From the NCBI GenBank assembly GCA_026770025.1, contig JAMXDE010000008.1, positions 2,542,001 to 2,606,000 on the forward strand: DNA of 64,000 nt, in the 5' to 3' direction. Source of the stretch: Craspedostauros australis (Eukaryota; Bacillariophyta; Bacillariophyceae; Mastogloiales; Achnanthaceae). A program made the position numbers and the translations under genes. Under the pieces are notes generated by a model that searched no databases, was not told the origin of the DNA, and saw only the letters and a list, made by a program, of their open reading frames with translations. Below are positions 34,801 to 44,205 of this stretch, one piece after another. Each line of letters opens with the position of its first letter. Within the stretch, counting starts at the first letter, position 1.

Positions 34801-35179
34801 CAACATCCAAAGCCTGATAGGCTACCCTCATCTCGATGGTGCTTTCTTGAAGGCATTCGTCACGGCCGCTGCCGCGATTCGGGAGAACCGCGCTGACTTC
34901 GATCCGATCCTCCGATTGCTGATGCGTGATGATATCCTGTCGTGGTATAGCAAGTCCGTGGCGAAGAGCGATTCCAAGATGCAGGAGCTAGAGAAGCAGC
35001 TCATCGAGCGCGTGAGTAGGAACGTTGCCATGATGCAGGCAAGAATCGCGGAATGCTCTCCGTCGCGCAAGCCTCAGAAGACGACGGTTGTCGATGCCAG
35101 GGCTCGTGAGCTTTACGCTGCGGCAGCAAATCCGGAGAATCTGTGTATGATGCCATCGAACTACCATCCATGGTTTTAA
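19801..35179 (+). CDS. TRRAP: TRRAP/Tra1 transcription-activator-binding pseudokinase, five exons
   Basis: Proposed exons: 19801-22862, 23138-25552, 25717-26276, 26621-29082 and 29309-35179. All junctions are GT-AG and in frame, giving about 4789 aa (human TRRAP about 3860). The N-terminal HEAT region starts RLMGADLRQAVQAADEIL; exon 2 joins as ANLGLRTLEFWVDNLNPDFLY, a conserved TRRAP segment. The FAT region lies in exon 5. The C-terminal PI3K-like domain (from about FVEVIRRNDQLVRRAG) keeps the fold but I see no catalytic HRD/DFG-type residues, as in all TRRAP/Tra1. The protein ends in a FATC motif NPENLCMMPSNYHPWF. It is the large scaffold of SAGA and NuA4 histone acetyltransferase complexes in the nucleus. 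Extra length comes partly from P/T/A-rich inserts near 20400-20760 and 24650-25440. Confidence 0.92.
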
Positions 35180-35404
35180 GACAAGCGCAAATGGAAACGC
35201 CATCATCAGTTCGCGGGAAAGCTAAGAGGCCCGTGCGCCGACTATGGGATAGTGTTGACACCGTGGTACGAGCACAATTGTCGCGCCATTCTGCTGTCTT
35301 GCAGTGTGATGTGATAGAAGCATGGGCTGTTCGAATTGCTCTCGTTTGTGCTGCGACCATCCGCGTACGCGTATTAGCTGTTACGAAAGTCGCCATCATC
35401 TTCG

Positions 35405-37609
35405 TCATAGCCGAAGACGCTTGGCGAGGTCTTGGTCGATCTCAGGCGTACGCTCGGCTCCACATGACCGCAACATGTCGTTGGCCGACTCTACCACCTT
35501 GTTGGGAACGAGGTCGTTTCCCAAGCCGACATAGTACGCGATGAAAGACAAATACGATGCCTCCAAGTGTGCCACCAATCGAGGATTTGCCCTCGCGACT
35601 GTTTGCTGGCAAATTCCAACCCAGCTTTGCAGGGAGGCTGACGCACTCCTCGGGGCACGGATGTTCTGCTTGGCCGTACCATCAACATCCTGTTCTTCGG
35701 TCTGCGCGTCATTATCGCTGCTAATGGTAGTGCTACCATCATTCGCCGACACCCAATCTTGGAAGTTTCGATCCACCCGTGCTTGTCGTTTTTTGAGCGC
35801 GCTCGCAAAACCTCCTTCAAATGGCATCAACACCACCAATCCTTTGCCTTCTTGCCCGGCTCTGCCTGTTCTGCCAAGACGATGGACGTAACCATTTTTT
35901 GTTCTTGGTGCACCAAATTGAATGACATGGCTTACGCCGGGATAGTCCACACCTCTGGCCGATACATCGCTCGTAAGAAGGATTCCCTGATTGGCATTGC
36001 GGAATTGCTCGCTGGATCGATTGCGGGATGCTTGTGACATGCTGGAGTGCAGTTGGAACAAGGGTGTTCCCAGTTGGACCTCCTGGAAGATGCCATGGAA
36101 GAGCCTGGCTAGCTTGTTGGTGGGGAAGAAGATGATCAACTTTGAGTTTTCGCTGCTGCTGGTGCTGTTGCTGCTGACGTCGTTGTTGGTGTTGTTGGTA
36201 TCATTTGCATCGTTTGTAGACGTGTCCGGTTGGCAGTACAATATGACAGCGATCAGGTACGTCAAGTAATTCTCCATCGAATCCATCACCACGTATGATT
36301 GCTTCACCCGGATATTCGTCTCTTCCTTCTTGGACGTCGCATCCACACAATCGACTTCCTCAAAGCTGATTTTGAAGCTGTCCCGCAAGCTGATGCGCAG
36401 CTTGTTTGGCATGGTGGCGGAGAAGAGCATCGTTTGGCGCTTGTCAGATCTCGGGAGGTAGGTCAGGATGTTTCGGATCTCATTCCGGAAGTTTCCAAAC
36501 AGAATGTCAGTCTCATCGAAGACGGTGATCTTGGTTTCGGAGACCACGTCGCTGAACTTGCGCCCTTGAATGCGGGTTGTTTGGAGATGGTCGAGCAACC
36601 GTCCAGGCGTGGCAACCAAGATGGTGGGAAGGCCGCTTTTGTTGGTGAAAATCCGCATGTCGCGTTGCATCTTGGTGCCACCGTAGATGCAGGCGACGCT
36701 CATGCCGTTGTGATACGTGAGGAGGCTGCCGGCCTGATCAGCGATCTGGATGGCCAGTTCTCTGGTGGGTGCGACGACGAGCATGCCGATGCTGCGGCCT
36801 GGCCGGTACAAGTCCAGGTCGGGCTCCAGCAACCGCTCGATGCCCGGCAGGAGGAAGGCGATTGTTTTGCCAGTCCCGGTCCTTGCTCGGCCCAGCACGC
36901 TGTTGCCCGCCAACGCTGCTGGGTATGTCCTAGCCTGAATGGTCGTCATCCTCTTCAGGCCCAGAAGTTCGGAAATTGCACGCCTCGTGGAGGGGTGGAT
37001 GTCGTCTCTGTTCTGGAATGGTATTGATGACAGCAACGTTGGATCCTTGAGAGCCTCAGCATTCTTCTTCTTGGCCACGTCCCTTTGTTGTTCCTTTTCT
37101 TGGGCTGCGGCCGAAGATCTGCGACGGATTGGACCTCGTCTCCGTCGATCCGAAGTCATTGTTGTTGTTGGCGTTGGTGCTGACGATGCTGTTGATGATG
37201 TTGATGCAGTCTGAGAGTCGTCGCCTCTGTCGTTGCTGATCGATGTCGTGTCGGAGGTGTAGTCAAAATCACCCATCGGATTCGATCTCGCTTCAAGCTG
37301 CTTCCTGCGCGAGGAGGAGGATGAAGCTCTTGTCGATGAGAATGGCTTCACCAGACCAAATGCAGTGATTTCATCCCGATACCGATACGGAGATCGGTTG
37401 CTGCCAGCTCTCGCATTGGTGAGCTCATGATGGAATCCACATCCACAGTGATGTTGGATGGGGGATGATATCGCAGAAGGTGCTGTATATGGTGCCGTCT
37501 CGAGGAACCCGGAAACGCTCGAGACCACCATACACAAGGCGTATAAATACAGTGCCATTGCCTTTGATCTTGCCGCGATCGACGGCATTCGTTCACGACG
37601 GAACGTCAT
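35405..37609 (-). CDS. DEAD-box RNA helicase, probably plastid-targeted
   Basis: Single exon, 734 aa, ATG at 37609. Helicase motifs in order: Q-motif region (MTTIQARTYPAAL), motif I ARTGTGKT (242-249), Ia PTRELAIQ, GG and TPGRLLDHL (Ib), motif II VFDETDILF (DETD at about 365-368 instead of DEAD), motif III SAT (397-399), then SARGVDYPGV (V) and HRLGRTGRAG (VI). The N-terminus has a hydrophobic stretch and an SVSGFLETAP junction, consistent with diatom plastid import. An Asn/Ser/Thr-rich insert (NDANDTNNTNND) interrupts the linker before domain 2. Closest in layout to Mss116/organelle helicases that remodel group II intron or ribosomal RNA; substrate unknown. Convergent with TRRAP (225-bp gap). 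Confidence 0.87.
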   Translation of the reverse strand: MTFRRERMPSIAARSKAMALYLYALCMVVSSVSGFLETAPYTAPSAISSPIQHHCGCGFHHELTNARAGSNRSPYRYRDEITAFGLVKPFSSTRASSSSSRRKQLEARSNPMGDFDYTSDTTSISNDRGDDSQTASTSSTASSAPTPTTTMTSDRRRRGPIRRRSSAAAQEKEQQRDVAKKKNAEALKDPTLLSSIPFQNRDDIHPSTRRAISELLGLKRMTTIQARTYPAALAGNSVLGRARTGTGKTIAFLLPGIERLLEPDLDLYRPGRSIGMLVVAPTRELAIQIADQAGSLLTYHNGMSVACIYGGTKMQRDMRIFTNKSGLPTILVATPGRLLDHLQTTRIQGRKFSDVVSETKITVFDETDILFGNFRNEIRNILTYLPRSDKRQTMLFSATMPNKLRISLRDSFKISFEEVDCVDATSKKEETNIRVKQSYVVMDSMENYLTYLIAVILYCQPDTSTNDANDTNNTNNDVSSNSTSSSENSKLIIFFPTNKLARLFHGIFQEVQLGTPLFQLHSSMSQASRNRSSEQFRNANQGILLTSDVSARGVDYPGVSHVIQFGAPRTKNGYVHRLGRTGRAGQEGKGLVVLMPFEGGFASALKKRQARVDRNFQDWVSANDGSTTISSDNDAQTEEQDVDGTAKQNIRAPRSASASLQSWVGICQQTVARANPRLVAHLEASYLSFIAYYVGLGNDLVPNKVVESANDMLRSCGAERTPEIDQDLAKRLRL

Positions 37610-39295
37610 CAGTTGTCCAAGTTGATGATACGCGTTGTTGATACGCGTTGGTGATAGACGCCGGCAATTGCACGACTTCGGCCAAAGGACGAGTATTGTG
37701 ATGCACCGCTCTCGTTGCTTTGTGATGGTGTGGTCATGCGCAGTGAGGGACCATGGTGGAGGGCGTCGGCATTGTGCCAGAGAACTGCGGTGGGAAGAAA
37801 ATGGAATCCGTTTGATGGTTCGTGAATGGCAGTTGGTCGTGACTCCGTCACAGCCACCGATTTCACATCAACAGATTGAAGTGCCGAAATCTGAGAAACA
37901 ACGCGAGACCGTGTGTGGGCGTTTTGTTGCCACCAATGAACGGTCGCGCTGACGAAACCAACACACAATCAACACAAATCATCACAAATCAAATCAGCAA
38001 AGGATCTCGACCTTCATGCAACGATGAAGATGAAGTGAACGCACCGCATTCGCATGGTGTGATACCTTATTCGACCTGCCGCCATGATCTGATCCACTCA
38101 ACGGGATGATCGGCGTCGGTTGGGTCTGCAAGGGGAAAAGCTACGGCCAAAGCGGGCGACCGGCACGGACTGATGTGAGGTCAAAGGCGATTCACGACAA
38201 CAACGCCAAGCCAGAGCGATCACTACTCGTAGTCCATGCAATGACACAAGGTAGAGTCAAACAGCACGCCTGATTGGATGATACTCCAATGTATCCTGGC
38301 CATCACAGCCGCATCACGCCTCCAAAGCCCAGATGGAGTTCCAGAGCGGTAAGTGGGAGCGGAATAGCAAGCGAATTAGCAAGCGAATGCAAGATCATGG
38401 GATGCAGGTGACACAACGCATCGCTGTATGATGCTTGTACCACACAACAGAAGGGGAATCAAAGGATTTTATCGTTTTAGATGACGAGTCGGAGAGAACT
38501 TTGGTTACGTTATGTAATGCAAACCTCCATGTCGATTTACAGAACGAGGCATTTGTATGATGATTCCCACAACTGTTGTTGGAGTACGGTGTGATGAGGC
38601 ACGGCATATTGGCACGGACAATGGCACATGGATTTCTCACATCAATTTTTCTCTTTGGTTCATTTGATTCTCACATGGACTTCAGCAACGTGCGATCGAG
38701 GGTCAGAGAAGCCTTGCGCCATGTGTGTCCTGGACCATCATCAGCAATTAGAGGTGATTGCGCATGCTGATGGAGCCCATGTAGCGCCAATGCGTTCCAA
38801 GCTGAAGAATGCAACACGTAACCAACTGGGGTGAATTGAAGCGATCAGGATTGCGCCTTGTTCAGTTGGGTGCTGCGCTTCATCGATCCTGACGGAACTG
38901 CGGAGAGACCACGAGCACTTCCCCTCCCCAGAGACACTCATCGAGGGTGGCAGCTACAAGACTTGCTGAATACAGGTATGACATAGCTGCTTCCACGCAA
39001 TGCCGATACAACCGCATTCCCGTCCTCCACTCGTACATAATTCCAGAGCACGTACACATCTTCCACAACACAATGTCCAAGTATAATAGCATTCTTTGCT
39101 CCAACGGGATATTGCAGTAGATTCACAAGTATCACTAGAAAGCAAAAGGAATTAGAGTACGTACGTAATGGTAATGGCGTTTTTCATGAAGGATCAAAAG
39201 TTGTTGTATAGTATTGTGCGCCGTGCTGTCTCCCAAGTCAGCTCCTAGATGATGTCCTGCGCAACAGGCACGAGTCCATCCCTTCATTCTTTGGT
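37610..39295. other. Intergenic region, no gene recognised
   Basis: A 1.7-kb spacer between the helicase start and the TM9 gene's 3' end. Open frames up to about 105 codons are unsupported. No tRNA or repeat array was seen. The part next to 37610 should hold the helicase promoter; a GATACGCGTTG direct repeat sits at 37626-37649. Confidence 0.45.
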
Positions 39296-41527
39296 TCATT
39301 CGTTGCCCTGTTCACCATCATCTTCAGTGTGATGTTCCACGGTGAGATGCAACGGATCCTCCAGCATGGCGTATCCCGCAGTCACTTCATCCTCGGCCAT
39401 CGCACCGGTTGATGGGAAGAGATGTCCGTACAGGATCACGGTGAAGACGAAGGACGCCACGAATCCAACAAAACCCGCAATGAGGAACACGGCGAATGAG
39501 AAAATGAAGTTGGTGAAGAAGTACAGGAATGCGGACGCTCCTGAATCCAGCTCCATCTGGTTCCCGATTATACTGAACCAGCAGATGAGGACAATGCCAA
39601 CGCTGCCGCCGTTGAAGAAGGATCTCCACCACCAACGGTGATTTTCATTCGCAAATTGCTGCAAGGTGAAGAATACCGCGTTGAGTCCGACTGTCAACAG
39701 CATCAGCGTGGAGTGGAAGAGCAACGTCTTCGGGTGGTCGAAGCTGGAACCGAACCAGAATGTCATCGTGGCAAAGTACATGATGACGTAGATCGGACCG
39801 AAAGACAGGACTCCGCACAATAGTCCCGTGAAGATGGGCCAGTTCATGCACTTTTGACGCGGAATTGGGCGCTGCTCTACTCTCGCGGCGCTGTTTGGAA
39901 TGTTGAGCACAAAATGCTTGCCTGATAGGTTGCCGCCAACATAGACCAACGGAACTCCCACCATCAGCCAGATCACGATGATATATAGCTCCGCGGAGAA
40001 TGGCATGACGAGCGTGCTCATTTCCCACCAGGCCAAGATTTCGACACAAACGTGATACAGTGCCACCATCGCCGGGAAGGCGAACGCAGTCTGCTTGACA
40101 GAGAGTCCAATATCGCTGGCCTCCTGGCACAGGTACTTGCTCATGCCGCCTGCCACGTATCCGCCCACGATGCCCGATAGCGCATACGACCATAAAAGTG
40201 TGGTGGCCGTGGAGTACTGATGGACGTCTCTGGACACGCTGGTCGTGCTCTTGTATCCCATCGTGAGGAGGATAGCCGCGAGCAATTGCGCTCCAGTTCC
40301 GCAGGCAACCGCAAATGCGCGCGGTGCAACGTTTGGTGGGCGGAAGACGTCGCCCTGAATTGCGGCGACTTTCTCGACGAGCTGAGCCAGGAGAATGGCC
40401 TGCCGTTGTTCGCGGCTCATGGTCGCCAATGTTCCACTGGCATCGGCAGAAGTCAAGGGCTGAGACGCAGCGTGCATAGTTTGAGCGCTGTCCTGTCCAC
40501 GATTCTGGTGCACGCGGACGATCTTGACGACGGTGTAGGCCAGGATGGCCAATAGCCCGAAGATGACGAAGATGGAATTGATGGAACTGTATCTGAACAC
40601 TTGCTCTGGGACAGCACCGTCCATGGAATTGTAGATATCCCATCGCTCACTCCAGTGAACATCTGGGAGTTCCGTCCAGATGACGTCGTATGTGAAGATG
40701 ACCTCCCCATGAGATGGTTGATACGGCCTCGACGAGGTGTGGACCATCTCGAAAGCTGTGTGAAGCGGGTCAGTCTTGGTGCGATCGCAGGATTTGATTG
40801 GGTTGATAAACTCAGGTTCGCCAGTCTCGCTGATGCCCATGGTGTGGTTGATGCTGAATGGTTCGATTTCGAACCTGACAATATTGTACTGTGCATCCTC
40901 ATCCGTGCCGCTACCGCCTGAGCTGGAGCTAGACTTGGATGGATTGTTGTAAAAGATGAGGAAGTTGTAATGATTGAACAGATACACCTCATTATGGCTG
41001 AACTCAGGGATGACGCCAAGCGGAATCCCTGCATCTGCGAACCATGTCATCGTGGTCATGTCATTCTCAAATATTGCAGCGGCGTACAGGCCGTCCAACC
41101 ACCAATGGGTGTGGTAGTGGTCTTCCACGGCTCGAGTCAGCTTATTTGGTCGGATGCCTCCGGACGACGAGGCACGTCCCACGTTTGAGCTGCACACGGT
41201 TTGGCAATACACGTCTTCCAGCATGTTGATGGAGTACGGCGTGCTTTCGAACCTGGCTCCCTTGATCAAATCGCCTGCTGTTTCGCTCTTGTGAGTGATT
41301 TGATCGGGTTTGCAGAACGGGAACTTGTAGTATTCCCACGGGTATTGATGCTGCGCAGACGTCATGGAGCCAACCCACAGCTTGATCGGGTCGCCTTTGC
41401 GATAGCTATTTGGCTTGGCCTTGGCGGCCTGTGCGAGTTGGACGCTGGCGAAATTGTCGCCATGGCGCCCATCAGACGCAAAGACGTTGATGATGATCAG
41501 CGCGGTGATGAGAGAATCTGCGATCAT
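39296..41527 (-). CDS. Transmembrane 9 superfamily protein (nonaspanin, EMP70)
   Basis: 743 aa from ATG 41527 (the frame runs 14 codons further without an ATG). The N-terminus is a signal peptide (MIADSLITALIIINVFA). The lumenal domain follows with the family's YRKGDPIKLWVGSM and QYPWEYYKFPFCKP motifs (the latter the conserved YPYYxLPFC-type block). The C-terminal half contains nine hydrophobic helices, including FAVACGTGAQLLAAILLTMGY and VGGNLSGKHFVLNIP-type EMP70 segments. TM9SF proteins reside in Golgi/endosomes and affect membrane-protein sorting and adhesion. The cytosolic C-terminus ends in acidic HHTEDDGEQGNE rather than the usual KxD-type retention signal, which is unusual if this end is complete. 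Single exon. A 71-bp tandem duplication lies 54 bp upstream of the start. Confidence 0.88.
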   Translation of the reverse strand: MIADSLITALIIINVFASDGRHGDNFASVQLAQAAKAKPNSYRKGDPIKLWVGSMTSAQHQYPWEYYKFPFCKPDQITHKSETAGDLIKGARFESTPYSINMLEDVYCQTVCSSNVGRASSSGGIRPNKLTRAVEDHYHTHWWLDGLYAAAIFENDMTTMTWFADAGIPLGVIPEFSHNEVYLFNHYNFLIFYNNPSKSSSSSGGSGTDEDAQYNIVRFEIEPFSINHTMGISETGEPEFINPIKSCDRTKTDPLHTAFEMVHTSSRPYQPSHGEVIFTYDVIWTELPDVHWSERWDIYNSMDGAVPEQVFRYSSINSIFVIFGLLAILAYTVVKIVRVHQNRGQDSAQTMHAASQPLTSADASGTLATMSREQRQAILLAQLVEKVAAIQGDVFRPPNVAPRAFAVACGTGAQLLAAILLTMGYKSTTSVSRDVHQYSTATTLLWSYALSGIVGGYVAGGMSKYLCQEASDIGLSVKQTAFAFPAMVALYHVCVEILAWWEMSTLVMPFSAELYIIVIWLMVGVPLVYVGGNLSGKHFVLNIPNSAARVEQRPIPRQKCMNWPIFTGLLCGVLSFGPIYVIMYFATMTFWFGSSFDHPKTLLFHSTLMLLTVGLNAVFFTLQQFANENHRWWWRSFFNGGSVGIVLICWFSIIGNQMELDSGASAFLYFFTNFIFSFAVFLIAGFVGFVASFVFTVILYGHLFPSTGAMAEDEVTAGYAMLEDPLHLTVEHHTEDDGEQGNE

Positions 41528-42530
41528 GGTGGCAGCCTTGCTGGGGATCTGAGGAGGCTTTCTATCCACTTGTTGTTGTGGAGCGCTGCTGTCCGGGCGC
41601 CGCTGATATGCCTAGGTCGTAGATACACGTTGAGTATAGTAGAGAGGCTCCAGAGGCTGCTGTCCGGGCGCCGCTGATATGCCTAGGTCGCAGATACACG
41701 TTGAGTATAGTAGAGAGGCTCCAGAGGCTGCGTCAGGCAGGTGCGATCAGGTGTGTGTCGTGAAGAGTGGTCGTCTCGTTGTCGCTGGGAGGACGAGGCA
41801 AACGTTGTGCTCTGTCCGAAACCTTCTTTTCTGCGACTTGACGTGATGGGTGTGTTGGGGGCAATGCGATTGCGCGGTCGCCCACGATGCTGGCGTGTAG
41901 TCGTACAAGTTTGCATGAGGGACTGCGAGAGTTTGAATTTTGATGTGTTTTGTTCTTGATTGCGCAGATTCGGCGACGAAACTATCCTTGATTCGTACGA
42001 CCACACAGATATTGATAGGATTGATCGAACGAGTCATACCTTCATCTTCCGATCCATTCGACTAATCGCCTCCGGGTATTGATGAGGTGGCGTCCGAGTC
42101 GTGGTTGGCCAACCACAGTATCCACCCAAGGTATCTTCGGAAGTCGAGTTCAACGAGAATCCTTTTTCATCCAAAGATCTGAGTTCAATGCGACGGCGTG
42201 CGTACAGTCAGTACCAAGGAGCACGGCGGAAGTTCGATTTTCCACAGCATTGGATTTCCTTGAACTTGAAGGAATCGCCGCGTTGCACTCCACGTCGCCC
42301 ACAAGGAAAGGGAAAGATGACCACTTTGCCTCCGCGTTGTTTTGTCGCGTCCGTGGTTCAAGCTTGCTCCTTCTCCACAGCTGCACCGCGTTGCGTTGGT
42401 TTGTTTTTCGCTTTCTCCGGCACAGCGCTGCCGCGTGGTTGTTGGTTGGGATGGTGTGAGATTCGTCGATGCCTCCTTTCTCTCACAAAAACAAGAAATC
42501 GTCAGCAATAACCAGACAACGACAATCACC
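41528..42530. other. Divergent promoter region (TM9 / FCP)
   Basis: About 1 kb separating the start codons of the TM9 gene (minus) and the FCP gene (plus). It contains the 71-bp tandem duplication (41585-41731). A plus-strand frame runs into the FCP coding sequence from 42342 but adds no plausible start. The FCP 5'UTR probably includes the CACAAAAACAAG-type A-rich leader just before 42531. Confidence 0.5.
41585..41731. repeat. 71-bp tandem duplication
   Basis: Copy 1 is 41585-41655 and copy 2 is 41656-41726; they differ only at 41620/41691 (T/C). Five bases of a third copy follow. The unit includes GTCCGGGCGCCGCTG and ends AGTAGAGAGGCTCCAGAG. It lies just upstream of the TM9 start. Confidence 0.95.
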
Positions 42531-43282
42531 ATGAAGACCTGCATCATCGCCTCCCTCATCGCCTCTGCCGCCGCTTTCGCTCCAGCCAAGCAGGCCGCAC
42601 GCACCACCGCCATCAACTCCTTCGAGGACGAGCTCGGTGCCCAGGCCCCACTCGGATTCTTCGATCCACTTGGCCTTGTCGCCGACGGTGACCAGGAGAA
42701 GTTCGACCGTCTCCGTTACGTCGAGATCAAGCACGGACGCATCTGTATGCTCGCCGTCGTTGGATACCTCGTCCAGGAGGCCGGAATCCGTCTCCCAGGA
42801 GATGTCGACTACTCCGGCCTTGCCTTCGCTGATGTGCCAAACGGCTTCGCCGCCCTCACCACCATCCAGGGTGCCGGAATCGCCCAGGTCGTCGCATTCA
42901 TCGGCTTCCTCGAGCTCGCCGTCATGAAGGACATCACCGGAGGAGAATTCGTCGGTGACTTCCGTAACGACGCCTTCGACCTCGGCTGGGACTCCTTCGA
43001 CGAGGAGACCAAGCTCCAGAAGCGCGCCATCGAGCTCAACCAGGGCCGTGCCGCCCAGATGGGAATCCTCGTAAGTACAATGTGCAAATGGAGTATTCGC
43101 ATGCAACATGATATCCACAGATATGCCCAAACGAATCATCACGCTCACACACTTTTACCTCCCTCATTCCTCTTCAATTTTCATCAACCCAACACCACGC
43201 CGCCACAACAAACAATATCAAACAACAACAGGCCCTCATGGTCCACGAGCAGCTCGGAGTCTCCCTCATCCCATCCGTCTAA
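42531..43282 (+). CDS. Fucoxanthin-chlorophyll a/c light-harvesting protein (Lhcf-type), two exons
   Basis: Exon 1 is 42531-43070, exon 2 is 43232-43282, with a 161-bp intron (GTAAGT...ACAACAG) in phase 0; the product is 196 aa. The N-terminus MKTCIIASLIASAAAFAPAK is a textbook diatom bipartite plastid signal with the AFAP junction. Membrane helix 1 is EKFDRLRYVEIKHGRICMLA (conserved Glu and His/Arg chlorophyll ligands). Helix 2 lies around GAGIAQVVAFIGFLELAVM, and helix 3 spans KRAIELNQGRAAQMGILALM across the intron. It binds fucoxanthin and chlorophylls a/c in the thylakoid antenna. Codon use is strongly biased to C-ending codons relative to neighbours, as expected of a very highly expressed gene. 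The intron near the 3' end is the only one. Confidence 0.96.
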
Positions 43283-44205
43283 ATCTTGTTAGACGCTGGC
43301 GATGAATCACTTCGCACCCCCCCTGAACAATCGTCATCCTCTTGGCGATCCCATGTACAGATCCATTCGTTTCGCATCCATCACGGCTTGCGCGCGACTG
43401 TTCGAGACGTACCCGGCACTGGCAGTTGGCACCAATTGACTATTTCAACCAAGCTTAACCACTAGATACTGGGATACCTCTGGAAAACAATACAGTACAA
43501 GTTCTGTGCAATGCTATCGGCTCATTTGCAGTGTCTGGTGGCGGCAGTGATGTCATAGCTTTGCGACTGCTTGTGAGGATGAGGAACCCTCTCACACTCT
43601 CTATCCGTACCCATTCAATGGAAGCCCCGCTGTGCCAGAAAGTCCTTCCCAGCGTCTGCATCTCGACCATGCTGGATGCACAGAAGCGAGTACAGACATT
43701 CCAAACGAGAATACTCTGTGCCAAGCAATTTGTGTGTAGTTGTACTATCTCTAAGTATGGTTATGGAATGGATACGAACAAGTATGGATGGATGGATGCA
43801 CACGGATTTCACACTTGATTCATGATAGTGGAGGAATGCAGAGGGCGGCTGTCCATGCAGTTGTTATCGCTGCCCGCCAATCAATGATCAAAGGCAGGTG
43901 GCCACGTCCATTGCTGCCCACCAATCAAAGGAATGTGGCATGCCTATCGATTGCATGGAGATGATGCACGGACGTTTTTATCGTGGCAACCACCGCAGCT
44001 GCCATCCGCATGAATCTGCAACGTATGTAATAGAGTATCATGAAGTGAACTGAGAAGAGTGATGCATTCAATATGAAGTACGAGTATGCACGCAAGTTTG
44101 CTACTCGTAGAATGCAACTCCCAACGTACTCGCATGAGTACCATACAAGTGTCCCTGCTAAGGATGTGCATGCGACGATGCTCGCGCCAAGCGCACCCAT
44201 GTTCT
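43283..44205. other. Intergenic region, no gene recognised
   Basis: A 0.9-kb spacer between the 3' ends of the FCP and PX genes. It contains a short direct repeat around GCTGCCCRCCAATCAA (43869 and 43913, 44 bp apart) and GAGTACCAT/ACTCGTAG words. No RNA gene was seen. Confidence 0.45.
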
